Positions 17,400-28,584 of a DNA stretch of 64,000 bases are shown here, in pieces. A model generated the notes under the pieces. It was given only the letters and a program-made list of their open reading frames with translations, was not told where the DNA came from and did not search any database. Positions within the stretch are counted from its first letter, which is position 1, and every line of letters starts with the position of its first letter. The translations under genes and the position numbers were made by a program. Source of the DNA: Xiphias gladius (lineage: Eukaryota > Chordata > Actinopteri > Istiophoriformes > Xiphiidae); NCBI RefSeq assembly GCF_016859285.1, contig NC_053414.1, positions 4,857,517-4,921,516 on the forward strand, read 5' to 3'.

Positions 17400-17580
17400 T
17401 TTTTTAATTTCATCCCCCACCGCCGCTCTGTAGGAGGATTTTCCCATCCATGGCTAAGGGAGGCGTTCTCCATTGTGCAGCTCCTAATGATGATTGTAAT
17501 GATGGCTTGTCCATCTTTGATAAGAAACAGCACGCCCCTCATTAAAGGGCCCGGGGCCCCGGTTCTCATGGCTGCCGGTC
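17400..17580. promoter_or_regulatory. Candidate conserved noncoding element
   Basis: A clean unique block, 'CTCCATTGTGCAGCTCCTAA' then TGATGATTGTAATGATGG and CTTTGATAAGAAACAGC, packs SOX (ATTGT), TAAT, TCF-like (CTTTGAT) and GATA motifs in about 90 bp. It lies midway between deltaD and rhou. Inferred enhancer. Confidence 0.35.
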
Positions 17581-17599
17581 CTTCCCCGGAGTCGGACAG

Positions 17600-18856
17600 C
17601 AGGCGAGGGGAGGCGAGACGACACCCGTGGCACACGCCTGTTGACCGAGCCACAAAGCAAAAGTGTGTGACACTCGCCCCACCCCCGCCGCTCCCATTGT
17701 CCTCCCCGTGAGTCCCACAGACAAGACCAATCCTGTTACCCTCCCACCCGTCCCACCCCCCGCGACCACCAAAACCACAAAACACACTGGTACTGCTGCC
17801 CAACACACACACACAGGCCCCTTCATCCTTTCCCTCTCTCCCTCACAATCAATTTTACCAATCAGCTGATCTCTCTTTTTCTCACACATCCACCAGGGGT
17901 TGCCCTCATTCCCTTCTCCTCCCACCCCCACCCCACCTCCTCCATCACCTCCCCCTTCACCATCAGCTGCTATTTGAGGTTGAAATCCATCATTGTGTGT
18001 AAAGAAGGTGCTCGTGCACATTGCGCAGCCATTACCATACACACACACTTAGTGGGGTGTATTTTTTTGGGGGGGGTGGTTAGGGCCGATTGGTCCAGGA
18101 GGTTTGGTGATGGGGGGGGTGGGTGCTCTAATGCACTGATTCACATGCAGACAGTATTTCTTGGTGGTGCTGGAGGAGGGTGTGGCAGGTGGGTGGGGTC
18201 TGGGTTTTAGGGATGCTGGATGGTGGTGCTGATGGTCGTGGGACGGAGGAGAAGAAGAGGAGGAGGAAGGGGGAGGCACAGGGTGATGGGGAGGGGGGGG
18301 GTTGCAGCGGCTGCTGGGGTCAGGCCTGTGTGTCCTGGGAAAGTTGGGTTCTCCATTTAAATCTGCACATGTTGCGGCCTTCTGGTGGCTGCGTGAATGC
18401 GCACGGTGACAGATGGCCCCGGCCCATAACTATAGAGTCCGAGCAGCCCGGTCCCCCAAGGGAGAGAGAGAGGGAGAGAGAGAGAGGGAGAGGGAGAGAG
18501 GGAGAGAGAGGGGGAGAGAGGAAGAGAGAGAGGCAGAGAGAGGGAGAGGGTGCAGGGGAAGAAGAGGAGAATGTAGCGCTCAGCTGATCCCATCAAAAAG
18601 GGAGATGAGGGAAGGACGAAAGGCGGGGGGGGGCGGGATGACAGTGTGTGTGTTTGTATCTGTGTGTGTGTGTGTTATAAGGGGGGAGGGGCGGGTCCTT
18701 AATCCCAAACTCTAAATTGAGTTAATGTATTTGCCTGGTCTGCAAACTCCAAAAGGAGGCCCAGGGTCCCCAAAGATTCTGATTAGGTGTCTAGTTTATC
18801 AGATGCTGGAGGGGGGGGTGTGTTTGTACATGAGTAGAATAGCAGCTTTGTATGTT

Positions 18857-18895
<39 letters not shown>

Positions 18896-19440
18896 CGTGT
18901 GCGTGTGTGTGTGTTGACAGGGTTATGGGTTTCTGGGGCTTGTGCCAGCTTCTGGTGCGGGGCTGTCCGATGTCTCCATTCGCACAGTTGGTAGATCTGT
19001 GTTGTTTTCCACTGACTCTTCGTTCATCCTGCTGAGCACTGATGTCGCCGCCTGGTTACAGATTATTTTCAGCAGATCTGACGAGCTGGGGGAGACGGTT
19101 TGCTCCTGTGCCCCCGTCTTTAGGAGGACCGGCGCTAGTTTTAGACCATGAGAGTGAGGACATCCGTCGTAAAGTGAGCTGGCAAACTGAGTTTTTACAC
19201 TTGCTTTAAGGCTGAGGGTTAGAATCACTGTAGATACACATGCAGGCTAAGGCCTTCGTCACAAATATACGGTAGACGTACAAAAACACTCATGGCCCAC
19301 ACGGAGCCGCCTTTTAAAGGGTCAGTTCACCCACATCACAAAATGATGTGTTTCTCACATACCTCTGGTGGTTTCCAGCCGGGGAGGACGGACAGGTTAA
19401 TGATACACTGGTAACTTCACACGCTGGAGCTGCGTGGTGT
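17600..19440. other. Non-coding, simple-repeat rich
   Basis: No gene. Includes poly-G runs, a (GA)n-rich block at about 18460-18550 and a (GT)n tract at 18859-18914. A small unique block at about 17965-18050 (ACATTGCGCAGCCATTACCA) may be regulatory. Confidence 0.4.
18859..18914. repeat. (GT)n microsatellite
   Basis: Imperfect GT/GC tract of about 56 bp. Confidence 0.9.
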
Positions 19441-19535
19441 GTGTGTGTGTGTGTGTGTATGGCTTAACTCCCACTCACTGGTGTTTTCTGGTGCTGTTCA
19501 GCCCATGGCAACACATTCTGCCTCTCTCTCTCACT

Positions 19536-19580
<45 letters not shown>

Positions 19581-20054
19581 AGTGCTGCTTTCTTGCTGTG
19601 TCGTCGCTCCGCAGCCTCCCGGGGAAGCGGGGACACACGAGGACGCCAGATGGGTCCTGTGATGCTTTTCCTGCTCATCTTGTCTGTGATGAGAGAATAA
19701 AACGGGGTTAGTTTGATACATCAGGCCACCATGAGCCTTTCAATGTAAAGTCAGTTCCTGCCTCACCACAGCTAGAAAAACTGCAACCCCCCAGTTTTCT
19801 GTGTATTTGAAACTCAACGTTCCTCTGCGTCGTGGCGGGTGCCTGAAAGAGCTGCCAACAGTCTAATAATCTGTCAAATAATTAATAATCTGTCTCAGAG
19901 GTTGTTTTTTTTTTAATGTCACCAGTTGCTCACGAAAACTATTTGCGGGGTTCGTGGACCCTGGGAAGAAAAAAGTTCTTTGCCAACTTTGAATACCAGT
20001 GCAGCTATTCACCAAGCAGAAGATTTATTTTCCTCTCTTCTTGACCCCCCCCAC

Positions 20055-20090
<36 letters not shown>

Positions 20091-20850
20091 CGTGTGTTTA
20101 CTGCAGCCTCCTCCGTCCTCTTTTGATGTTTTAATCTGGTTTCAGATCCGGGCTCTCCGGCTTCTGCTGTTTTATCTGTGGCCGGTGACACTGATGAGAA
20201 CCGATGACTCACGTTGCACCCAGTCCCGCCCCCTCAGTCCCCGCGGCCGACTGACTCTCGCCACTGGGGGGCGTAAGTGCGCCACCTCATCTGTCCAAAT
20301 GTTCCTGTAAACAGCCTGGTGGAAGAATACTGCAGTTTTTTTGGATTAAATAGATGTCATAGGACAGAAGTAACGAGTCAGAATGAGGACGAACACGAAG
20401 CTACACTGTTTATTTGTACGATATACTAATAGATTCCTTCATTAATCTGATCATTATTCTAATTAATTCAGCGGTGGGTGCAGATTGTGTCCCTGGGAGC
20501 TCCATCTGGGAAGGTTTTTTTTTTTTTTTTTTCTGTTAACTAGAATTTATTGGAAAAATAAAGTTGGTAGACAGCTGCACTGTATGTATGTGTGTCCCTT
20601 CCAAGGGTTTTCTGTAATAATAAAATGTGAGACTTAAAGTTTGGCCCCTGTGGCAGAAGCAGACTCTGTGAGAAGACTGTGAATTCACTATCGATATTAA
20701 AACTTGGCGTTTTACTTCCATTTGCTTTTTTTAATTGGCTAAAGAGGGAGGCAGACTGCATACGTGGGATAAAGGTTTCCAGTAAGCTTGGTTCATTTCA
20801 CTTGGAAAGCTCTGGGGCTTCATATGGTGCTCGGCCCGGTAAGCCTCTTA
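19440..20850. other. Upstream of rhou: simple repeats, no gene
   Basis: (GT)n at 19438-19459, (CA)n at 19539-19574 and (CA)n at 20058-20088. No coding or RNA gene recognised. Confidence 0.4.
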
Positions 20851-21115
20851 GGAATCGCGACCGCAGCAGATGTAGGGAGAATGCCAATCAGCAGCTCCCG
20901 CTGAGCGGAGAAACCCGACGGCTGTGCCACTGCGCGCCTCAAATCTCTGCCGAGGCTCACGCGAGGGACACCTAGATACTGCCCGGCGCGGCGGGCGACC
21001 CGAACGGCAGCAGAAACACGTGACCTGTCGAGGATGGAGCGCGCGGGGAGTCGCCGACCACTCTGAACCGTCGAGACAACTAAGGCAAAACCTCCCCTGC
21101 CCGAAGGCGAAAACC

Positions 21116-21708
21116 ATGCTCCCTCAGGAAGTCGGGAAGCAGAAGCCCCGCCGCGTGTCGGACCCGGTGTGCGGCGCGGACTGTCCCCCGGTGCCGCCCC
21201 GGCGCTTAAAGAACCGGGACTTCCCTCTGAGCGTGAAGCGCCGGCGGTCCGGTTCCGCGCCCGAGCGCAAGGTGAACTGCGTCCTGGTTGGAGACGGAGC
21301 GGTGGGCAAGACCAGCCTCATCGTCAGCTACACCACCAACGGGTACCCGACGGAATATGTTCCGACAGCCTTTGACAACTTTACCGGTAATCTGATATCC
21401 GTGGGGCCGGTTTTTTTCTGAGCGTTACGCACAATCTGAAATTCAAAATGTAGCCCGCACCACGTCCCTATAGGCTTTACCAGAGTGACACATGCAATGT
21501 TTCACTCTGGTAAAGCCTATAGGTTGTGTTGTACATGTGCGCCCTTGTTGCTGTTCCAGAAAATCCCCCGACACACCAGGTAAACCGTCGTTTTGATTTT
21601 TTCCCCCAGTGATGGTTGTGGTCGACGGGAAACCGGTGAGGCTGCAGCTCTGTGACATGGCTGGACAGGTGAGCGGCACCTTCCCTCCCCTCGGGGTTTG
21701 AGCATTGT

Positions 21709-21785
<77 letters not shown>

Positions 21786-23991
21786 AGACTAACGGCTAAC
21801 ATACCTGAGCACGTAGCTACAGTTTGGACCCGGGTGGAAACTCTAGAGCCCCCCAGCTACACGTTGTCTTCACACATTTTCTTTGTCATCCTGCTTTTGC
21901 CGTGACAGAAATGGGGGCTGCTCGATGGATCGATCAATGTAAGTAATCGGCGATCGATGAGGATTTGTCAGTAATTTGTTCTGCGCCCAAACATTTGCAG
22001 TTTTCTCTGAGCTTGTGTCAGTTGCCCCCTGCAGCCAGCGTTTAGTCCTAGACTGACATCCCCTGAGACCCCCCCCCACCACCACCACCTTAGTCTGAGT
22101 TGCCCCACAAGTGAACTTCGCCCCCTGCAGGAATAAAGTGAGTTTGTGTCGCCCCCTCTGTCACCCTGTGCTCCATCGCCCTCTTTTGGTTCATTCTTCA
22201 AAAATCCAACTTTTTCTAACAAGATTTAGCGACTTTTTAAGCAGAAATTGGAAAAAAAAACAAAACAAAAATCTTCGACTAGTCTGTCTTTTGCATAGTG
22301 GAGTCAAGTTGGAAACCGTGTCCCTGTTGCTCCGTATAATCCACACACATCACTTTCAGCAGTTTTGACGGAGACTGTTTTCTTTGGAAGATTCACCGGA
22401 AAATAATATCCAGAAATCTCAGAAACCAAGAAACACCCGGGCAGCTTGAACTCAAACCGTCAGCGTGGCCAGATACTAGCAGAGTAAAAATATTGGGTCA
22501 ATTTGGTTGAATCGACCTTTTATAAATGTTTAAAAAAGAAAAAAGTCTGAATTCGGCTTCTGATTGGTGAATTCTTCTACTCGACAACTGTGGAACAGGT
22601 ACTTATTTAACATGAAGAGCCTAAATTCACACACGTGTACGTGAAATAAGTTTTGTAGGTACATGAAACCTGTGCAATTAAACCTACATTAGTAAAACTT
22701 GGACTAGATTGATTCTGAACATCCAAAACCTCGGATAAACCCCGTTTTAGAGTTGCCAAACCTTTTTTTCCTATTTGTGAAAAAGTGAAAGAAAAAGGAC
22801 AAATTAGCAGTTTTGTCTCCATCATGACCACGTAAGACCAGATGAATCCAGGTATAGATCGAAACCCTCTGTGATTCAACCGGCCAAGGCTGGACTAGAT
22901 CCAAATTTAGAGCCCAAACTGTGTTTTAAGACCCGTTTCGGATTTGAGGAGCATTTAGCAACGGGACCAAAAAAAAAGGAACAAAGTGTGAATCTAAAGC
23001 CAAATTCAGTCTCGGTCTCCATTAGAACCATCTCGAAGCCGTGGGGAGGTCCGATACATACTGAAGGGCGAGGCCGGCAAATGTTCTATATTCTTCTTAT
23101 CGTGAACACATCCCGAGAAATGACTGAAACCGACAACGCGTTGATCCTTTTACAGCGCACTGTGTGTGTATCCAAAGCCTGATATGTCTTATTCCGCGGC
23201 CAGAGCACCAAGCGTGGATTCACCCGCTACGGAAAATAGTCCCCAACGAGCGCACTGTTCCCCCCCGTTGGAGTAACATTCGGTTAAGAGCCGCAGCGAC
23301 CAGCTGGCTTACGGAAATGACTGAGCCTTCTCTATATTTGCCCCACGGTAGGAATGAATTGACCACAGAGGGTGGAGGGAAGTATGGACTAACACATTTT
23401 TGATTTTGGTCTTTTCATGGGATTTGCTCACAGTAGGGAACTCGTCTTTTGAGTGTCCAAGCTGACTCTAACCTGGCCTCTCTGTTTCTTTGCTTCTCGG
23501 AGGACGAGCTGGAGCGCCTCCGGCCGCTTTGCTACAAGAACGCAGATGTCTTCCTCCTCTGCTACAGCGTGGTCCGTCCGGGCTCTTTCCGTAACCTGAT
23601 CGACAGGTGGGTCCCCGAGATCCGTCGCCACTGCCCCGGTGCCCCCCTGGTCCTGGTCGGCACCCAAATGGACCTGAAGGAGGACGTCCAGGTGCTGATC
23701 CACCTGGCACAGAACCAGGAGCGGCCCGTGGACACCGAGGAGGGCCAGCGGCTGGCCCAGGAGCTCGGGGCGGTGAGCTTTGCAGAGTGCTCGGCGCTGA
23801 CCCAGAAGAACCTGAAGGACGCCTTCGATTCAGCCATCTTGGCCAGCATCCAGCAGACGGACAGTAGCAGCGTCCAGCAGCAGAGGCTGACCCTGAGGAA
23901 GAAGACTCCGGACAAGATCAAGAGCCTCTCGGAAACCTGGTGGAGGAAGATCAACTGTCTGGTGGGAGAGCAGAGCTGTGAATTCAAGTGA
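21116..23991 (+). CDS. rhou: Atypical Rho GTPase, RhoU/Wrch-1 type, complete, 3 exons
   Basis: Rho-family GTPase linked to cytoskeletal and adhesion control. Exons 21116-21386, 21610-21668 and 23503-23991 splice in frame to 819 nt (272 residues). Visible parts: N-terminal proline motif PPVPPRR (24-30), the SH3-binding extension typical of RhoU; P-loop GDGAVGKT (59-66); YVPTAFDNF effector loop (81-89); switch II DMAGQ (106-110); GTQMDL for guanine binding; [11 protein letters not shown]; and a basic C-terminus [16 protein letters not shown] and FDNFT fit RhoU better than RhoV, which has a different effector loop. The start is the ATG whose peptide aligns with the short PQ-rich RhoU N-terminus; the frame stays open upstream to 20924. 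Oddities are M in place of the usual T in switch II, eight residues beyond the expected NCLV end, and a third-exon acceptor with G at -3. Fish have rhou paralogues, so the letter suffix is left open. Confidence 0.93.
21467..21523. repeat. Perfect 22-bp inverted repeat (hairpin) in rhou intron 1
   Basis: CCTATAGGCTTTACCAGAGTGA (21467-21488) is exactly reverse-complementary to 21502-21523, with a 13-nt spacer that can add three more pairs. It is 80 bp inside a 223-bp intron. It could be a tiny foldback transposon remnant or a hairpin RNA. Confidence 0.9.
21711..21782. repeat. (CA)n microsatellite in rhou intron 2
   Basis: About 72 bp of uninterrupted CA beginning about 40 bp after the exon 2 donor. 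Confidence 0.97.
21783..23440. other. rhou intron 2 body
   Basis: Contains a short GATCGATCAATG...AATCGGCGATCGATGA segment (21915-21965) resembling the end of the GATTAATCG repeat family. The rest shows no feature I recognise. Confidence 0.4.
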
Positions 23992-24300
23992 ACACACCTG
24001 CACAATGACAAACCCGGGTCAGACATAGTTTGCAAATACTTGTTAGAATTGGTTTGTTTTAGCCCAGAGGGAAGGTGCCGGGCGGGCGGGTTTGGAACGC
24101 GAAGGTTTCCAGTGCAAATCCTCACGCCGACGGGGAAAGTGTAGACAGAACAAGAAGCCCTGGTTTGATCTGAAAGATCTGAAACAGCAGCTGGAATTAG
24201 TTTTCAGCCTTTCACATTTTTAGAGCTGTATTTTGCTCCCTCAGCCCCCGATTCCTTTTTTCATTGCTTTTTAAAAAAAAAAAAAAACACACAAAAAAAA
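23992..24300 (+). other. Probable rhou 3' UTR
   Basis: Sequence after the rhou stop, with poly-A and T runs. No convincing AATAAA close by; an ATTAAA-like GATTAAAG lies near 24752, so the UTR may extend that far. Confidence 0.35.
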
Positions 24301-26380
24301 CCTCTTGTATAACTTTAGGAATGTGAGGCCGGTAGATCAGCAGGACCTCAGGTCTTAAAACCACAGGAAATGTGACATGTGCGTGTCTTTTTGCTAACTG
24401 ACCCGATTCTTACCGAATTTTTCCCGATCGTTGTTAACCCCACCCATCTGAGTCTCACTGGAGATCAAAACAAACACAAAAAAATGTTACCGGACCCAAG
24501 TTTGGCTTGATGTAGGGACTCCGACTGTCCACCGGGCTGATAAAGATCTAATCTTTATGTTTAGGTTTGTGACTCAGTTGCTGTTGTTTGTCACTTTTAC
24601 ACCCCGACATTACCAGTACTTTGTTTGTTAGTTTGTAGGTCATTTATTTATTCATATATTTATTAATTTATTGTTATTGTTATTATTATTATTATTATTA
24701 GTGGTATTTTCCTTGCCATCACTGATCATGGAAGAATGTTCAGAAGCCTTGATTAAAGTTGATAACAACAGTCAAAAAGAATGTTTCAGGGTGATCACTT
24801 GCATGAAAATCATATCTCCGATATTTGCTCAAAAAAACAAAGCCGCTAAAAGATAAATTGCCCATAATCTTTAGGTAAGCTAAAGATCACCTTTCCCAGC
24901 CTTCCTCTCTGACTCAGAGTCGGACTGGTGGAGGCTGGCGGAGGCTGCTCCGCTCGCAGCCTCCTCTAATAGGAGCGGACAGGACCACCTGGACCGGATT
25001 AGACCAGCATATGGAGCCCGATTCTCCCCACGCCGAGGCATCACACCTTAAAAGGCCCTTGAGGGAAGGCAGATTTCTCCTCCCTCAAGGGTTTATCTAG
25101 TTCTTACGTGCGACTCGGAAGTCAGGACAATTTATTTATAGCACGTCGCAAACTGAGGTTACACGCTACTTGAAACACGTGCGTTGCATTTTGTCCCAAC
25201 AAAGGGGGGCAAGTCCCAAAACAAACTAGACAAGACTGTGCTAAACCTGGTGATGAAGCTGAAAACAAAAATTTTAGGAAGGCACATCCAAACTTAACTA
25301 AACTAGACTGTAAAATCCTATTAGTCTAATAAATATGATTTTATACCTAATATATATTCAAGGACATCTCATTTGCACTGTAACCTAAAATACAAAATAT
25401 GGTTTTGTACAGGTAAAATGTGATTTAAAGTAAGGACGAAACGTGACAATCAAAGTCGATGTGAAGAAAATGATTTGATGGTAAATACACAGTTGAGATA
25501 GAAGAATAAAGTGAGCAGAGTGCCAGCCTTGAACCAAAAATGAACTACTGTGAAATTATTCCTCGAACAAACTGCCTTTAAAGATGTTTGTCACAATGCA
25601 GATGGATGAATCAGACCCGCCTCCATTCGTAAAATTAAAGGCGCTTAGTATTTTTAAGAGGTCACGAGACAGCCCCCAACGTCCCCGTTGATTTCCGTAT
25701 TTTCGCGTTGTGACCTCCGTCATTTTGAGCAGCAGGCTGTCCAGAACCACGCCAGGGCAGGGGAGCTAAGTTTAACATGTGACCTCACTGAACCTGGCCT
25801 ACATTCCCCAACAGACACACAAGACAGCTTGGGAGATTTTAGGCGGGTGCGGTTACCTCCCCGGGCATCTGGCGACGACTGCTGATCACCTCGGGACTTT
25901 GAGTTCAGCGCGAGAGACCGGGCCATTGCCAGGATACATTCACTGTACAGTATGTAACAGCAGTTCACGTTTCAGTCCCCCCACTTCTAGTCCAGGTTTA
26001 TTTATTTCCGTATGTTCAAATGGCACTATTTGAAATTCGAGACGTGGACCATTAATTGCATAGATTAAATTTTATTTCTGCCCTTTTGCTATCACAAATC
26101 CCATTAAGGAAGACCGGAGGAATCAGATCGAGCTCTGAAGCCTCGTATCTGCGACATGAAGCGTAACCACTAAAGAACAACGCTGACTCAGAACAGGCAG
26201 AGTCGCCACATTTGGGCTGTGATGCTCATTTCACACCCAAAAATTGAGTGACGGCGCAACAGCTTTGCTGTTTGTTTTCAGTTCTGCAACAAAACATCTT
26301 GGTCCGAAAGTGGCACCAGAGGAAATACTGTGTTGTAACCTATATCAGAAACGTTTACTTTCTTTAAGGTGGCCATGTGG
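24300..26380. other. Intergenic, no gene identified
   Basis: Includes a (TTA)n tract at about 24672-24700 and a small hairpin (CCTTGAGGGA / TCCCTCAAGG, about 25058-25090). The open frames near 25.7-26.0 kb are short and unrecognised. Confidence 0.35.
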
Positions 26381-26650
26381 GGACATCTCCGACTCAGCTG
26401 GTCGGGCTCAGCTCTGCACTGCCAGACTTCTGAGGCGGCAGGTCGCTTTTGACCGTGACGTCCGCCCTGCGTGGAAAAACACAGCCCTCTTATCGATTCG
26501 AATGAGGCCAGTCTGGTGACACAGTGGATTTTGAGTCAACTCAAAGGGCTCAACCCGGCTCAGCTCCTGCTCCAACGCAGCACGACGTCATCCAGCAAGG
26601 TGCTGCTATGGCCAAATGCATTCAAGTGCACATTGCTGGTGGATGATGTT
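26380..26650. repeat. Dispersed repeat, copy A of a family also at 55.6 kb
   Basis: GTGGAAAAACACAGCCCTCT, then ATTCGAATGAGGCCAGT and GTCATCCAGCAAGGTGCTG, parallel GTGAAAAAACGTAGTCCTCT, ATTTGAACGGAGCCGGT and GTCATCCAGCAAAAAAGCTG at about 55.62-55.70 kb. It resembles a fish repeat I recall that begins 'CCGCGTTC(A/G)CACCGA'. Confidence 0.5.
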
Positions 26651-26658
26651 GTAACATG

Positions 26659-26774
26659 AACACCGTATTTCCCCTGTTCACCTTGTGATGTGTATACGTC
26701 TGTGTGTGTATATGTATGTATATATGTGTGTATATACATATACATCGCAAGGTTAACAGGGGAAATACGGTGTT
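26659..26774. repeat. Foldback element: 32-bp inverted arms around an AT/GT core
   Basis: Left arm 26659-26690 and right arm 26743-26774 are inverted copies that differ at 2 of 32 positions. The 52-bp spacer is a TA/TG-rich tract. This could be a very small inverted-repeat transposon. Confidence 0.85.
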
Positions 26775-27270
26775 ATATATATACATACATATATATATAG
26801 ATATATAGATAGATAGTTAAGGTCCTTTTCAGTACAAACGGAAACTAAAATAAAAACAAAACTAACATATTATACAGTGACAAGTTTCATTTTTAGAGTG
26901 ATAGTGGGAAAATGAGAAATAAGTCGGAACAGAAGGACAGATTTGAATTGTACTGGTCTTCATTAATGGTACAAAAGGAAAATATAATCAGTGATTATTG
27001 AAAAACAACCTGTTTAAAGCTGCAATACCAAACTGTCTGCGCACTGTCGCCCTCTGCAGTAGCAAGAGGGAACTGCAACGACAGTCAAACTACAGAGTTG
27101 CTGTGGAAGCTGGCTGTTTACTTCATTCTCTGCAGCCTCGCTCTTCACTGTGATATGTCGGCGTCCCGCCCTGAAGACAGTGAACCGTGCTCATGAATTG
27201 ATTTGATCTCAGATTCACTTTACCATGTTTAAAGAGCCGAGGTGGAAGTGACGGTTTATTGTTGTTTTAC

Positions 27271-27845
27271 CTCGTCTGCAGATTCAATACAGGCAGAGGA
27301 ATCCGCATCAGGACCATCAGAGTCAGCCTGATGACAACCATTATCATTGCTGAGTTCCCTAGAAATGGAGATACCGTAGACATGATATACTGTATATCTT
27401 ACTAGTAGAACTAGATTGATAAATTACCACGTGATAATTCCTGTTAATCAACCGCCCGGTGTCAACAACCTCTGGTGTCATGATGGACAGGACATGCTCT
27501 TTTCTTTGCATCAGTTATGCTTTGCTCTGTATTAAAATGTGAGCGCCGCTGCAGTAAATTGGTGTGTGTAAGGGAGAGTTGGAAAACGTACCTTTCCCAA
27601 CAGTCGGATTGGTGTTGTTACCACGTCCCCTTCTGTTCTGGGCTTTGCAGTAATAATTCCCAGTTCAGCTCTGATGTCGGTGATGGCGGAGGTCTGTCCC
27701 GAAGCTTGTGGTGAGTCTCCGTCCCCCTTGTACCGGGTGTAATTAGCTGCAGGGTTAGCATCACTGCTACAGGTCAGATTCACGGAGCTGCCCTCCACTA
27801 TGTCACCGGAGGGACTCGCTGACACAGAGACGAGCTTTGGAGGAT
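27271..27845 (-). pseudogene. CD22-like (Siglec-type) immunoglobulin receptor fragment, frameshifted
   Basis: Two minus-strand exons. Exon 27845-27592 encodes a C2-type Ig domain start (PPKLVSVSASPSG, then VEGSSVNLTCSSDANPAANY), typical of the fish CD22-like receptor family. After RAEL the frame breaks: the expected continuation GNYYCKAQNRRG is present only in another frame, showing a small deletion. The conserved Trp after NY is Arg. Exon 27358-27271 encodes NSAMIMVVIRLTLMVLMRIP, like the transmembrane exon of the same family. Splice sites (GTACGT donor, TTTCTAG acceptor, GTAAAA donor) survive. No signal peptide or further Ig exons were found, so it is a decayed partial copy, inferred to be a stray from an expanded family. 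Confidence 0.75.
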
Positions 27846-27879
27846 CTGGGGGACGATATGTACAGACCTCCATCTCATC

Positions 27880-28584
27880 AATATCAGCACGCACCATATA
27901 TAGAAGGATGACGTATCACACATCCGCCTGACTTACAGCGTTAATTGGAAGGTCTCTACGTTAAAGAAATGATCTCTGTGTTCACTAGCCATTTACTGAC
28001 CAACAGCTGTGAGTTGTGACATGGGGACTTTTGTCTTTTTAAGAAAAAGACAACGAGCCTGAAAGTTCAGACTTGACCAGTTAAACAGCACTTTGACCAA
28101 CAAAAAAATCCTAAGTCAGGGTTCACCTGCTAACTTTTTCCAGAGCATGCGTGTCCTTCAAGAAACAGTGTCTCTGTTACAGATCACTTTTTTTTTTCCA
28201 TGGGGACTATTTCTTTGATCACAGTAAGGTTGCATTTTGGGTAATATGCATGATTCTGTTTTCAGTTTGACTGAGGAAACTCGTGCTATCACTGATAGTC
28301 TCTCCATCTGATTAATCAACCACTGTACAGTTGAACATAAGGCACCCGGTGCCTCTGTGCCGATGGCAAGAAGATGTTCCCGGAAACGCAGGTAATCACC
28401 AACGGTTGCTGAGACAAGGTCATCGTAGGGAAAAGGGTAATTACAGGTTAAAACACAGAGTTTGATTAATAACACTAACTCCCAACACTAACCAGCGGTT
28501 TGAGGGTGTCTAACAAGCGTAACAAACAGCCATTCAAACGTTGCACTTAGTCGCGCCAGCGGCGGCGATCTGGGGATGGTAACG
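27880..28584. other. Intergenic, no identified gene
   Basis: A minus-strand open frame at 28158-28475 has a mixed composition but matches nothing I know, and lacks clear splice context. Confidence 0.3.

Noticed and set aside
20924-21115. Upstream in-frame extension of the Rho protein
   Set aside because: The frame is open but the sequence looks like 5' UTR and does not resemble a RhoU N-terminus; the ATG at 21116 fits the family.
21705-21905. Open frames made of Cys-Val or His-Thr repeats here and at other (CA/GT)n tracts
   Set aside because: They are translations of dinucleotide microsatellites, which stay open in several frames by chance.
28158-28475. Minus-strand frame of 105 codons as a gene
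   Set aside because: No recognisable domain, no splice context, and it sits among repeats.
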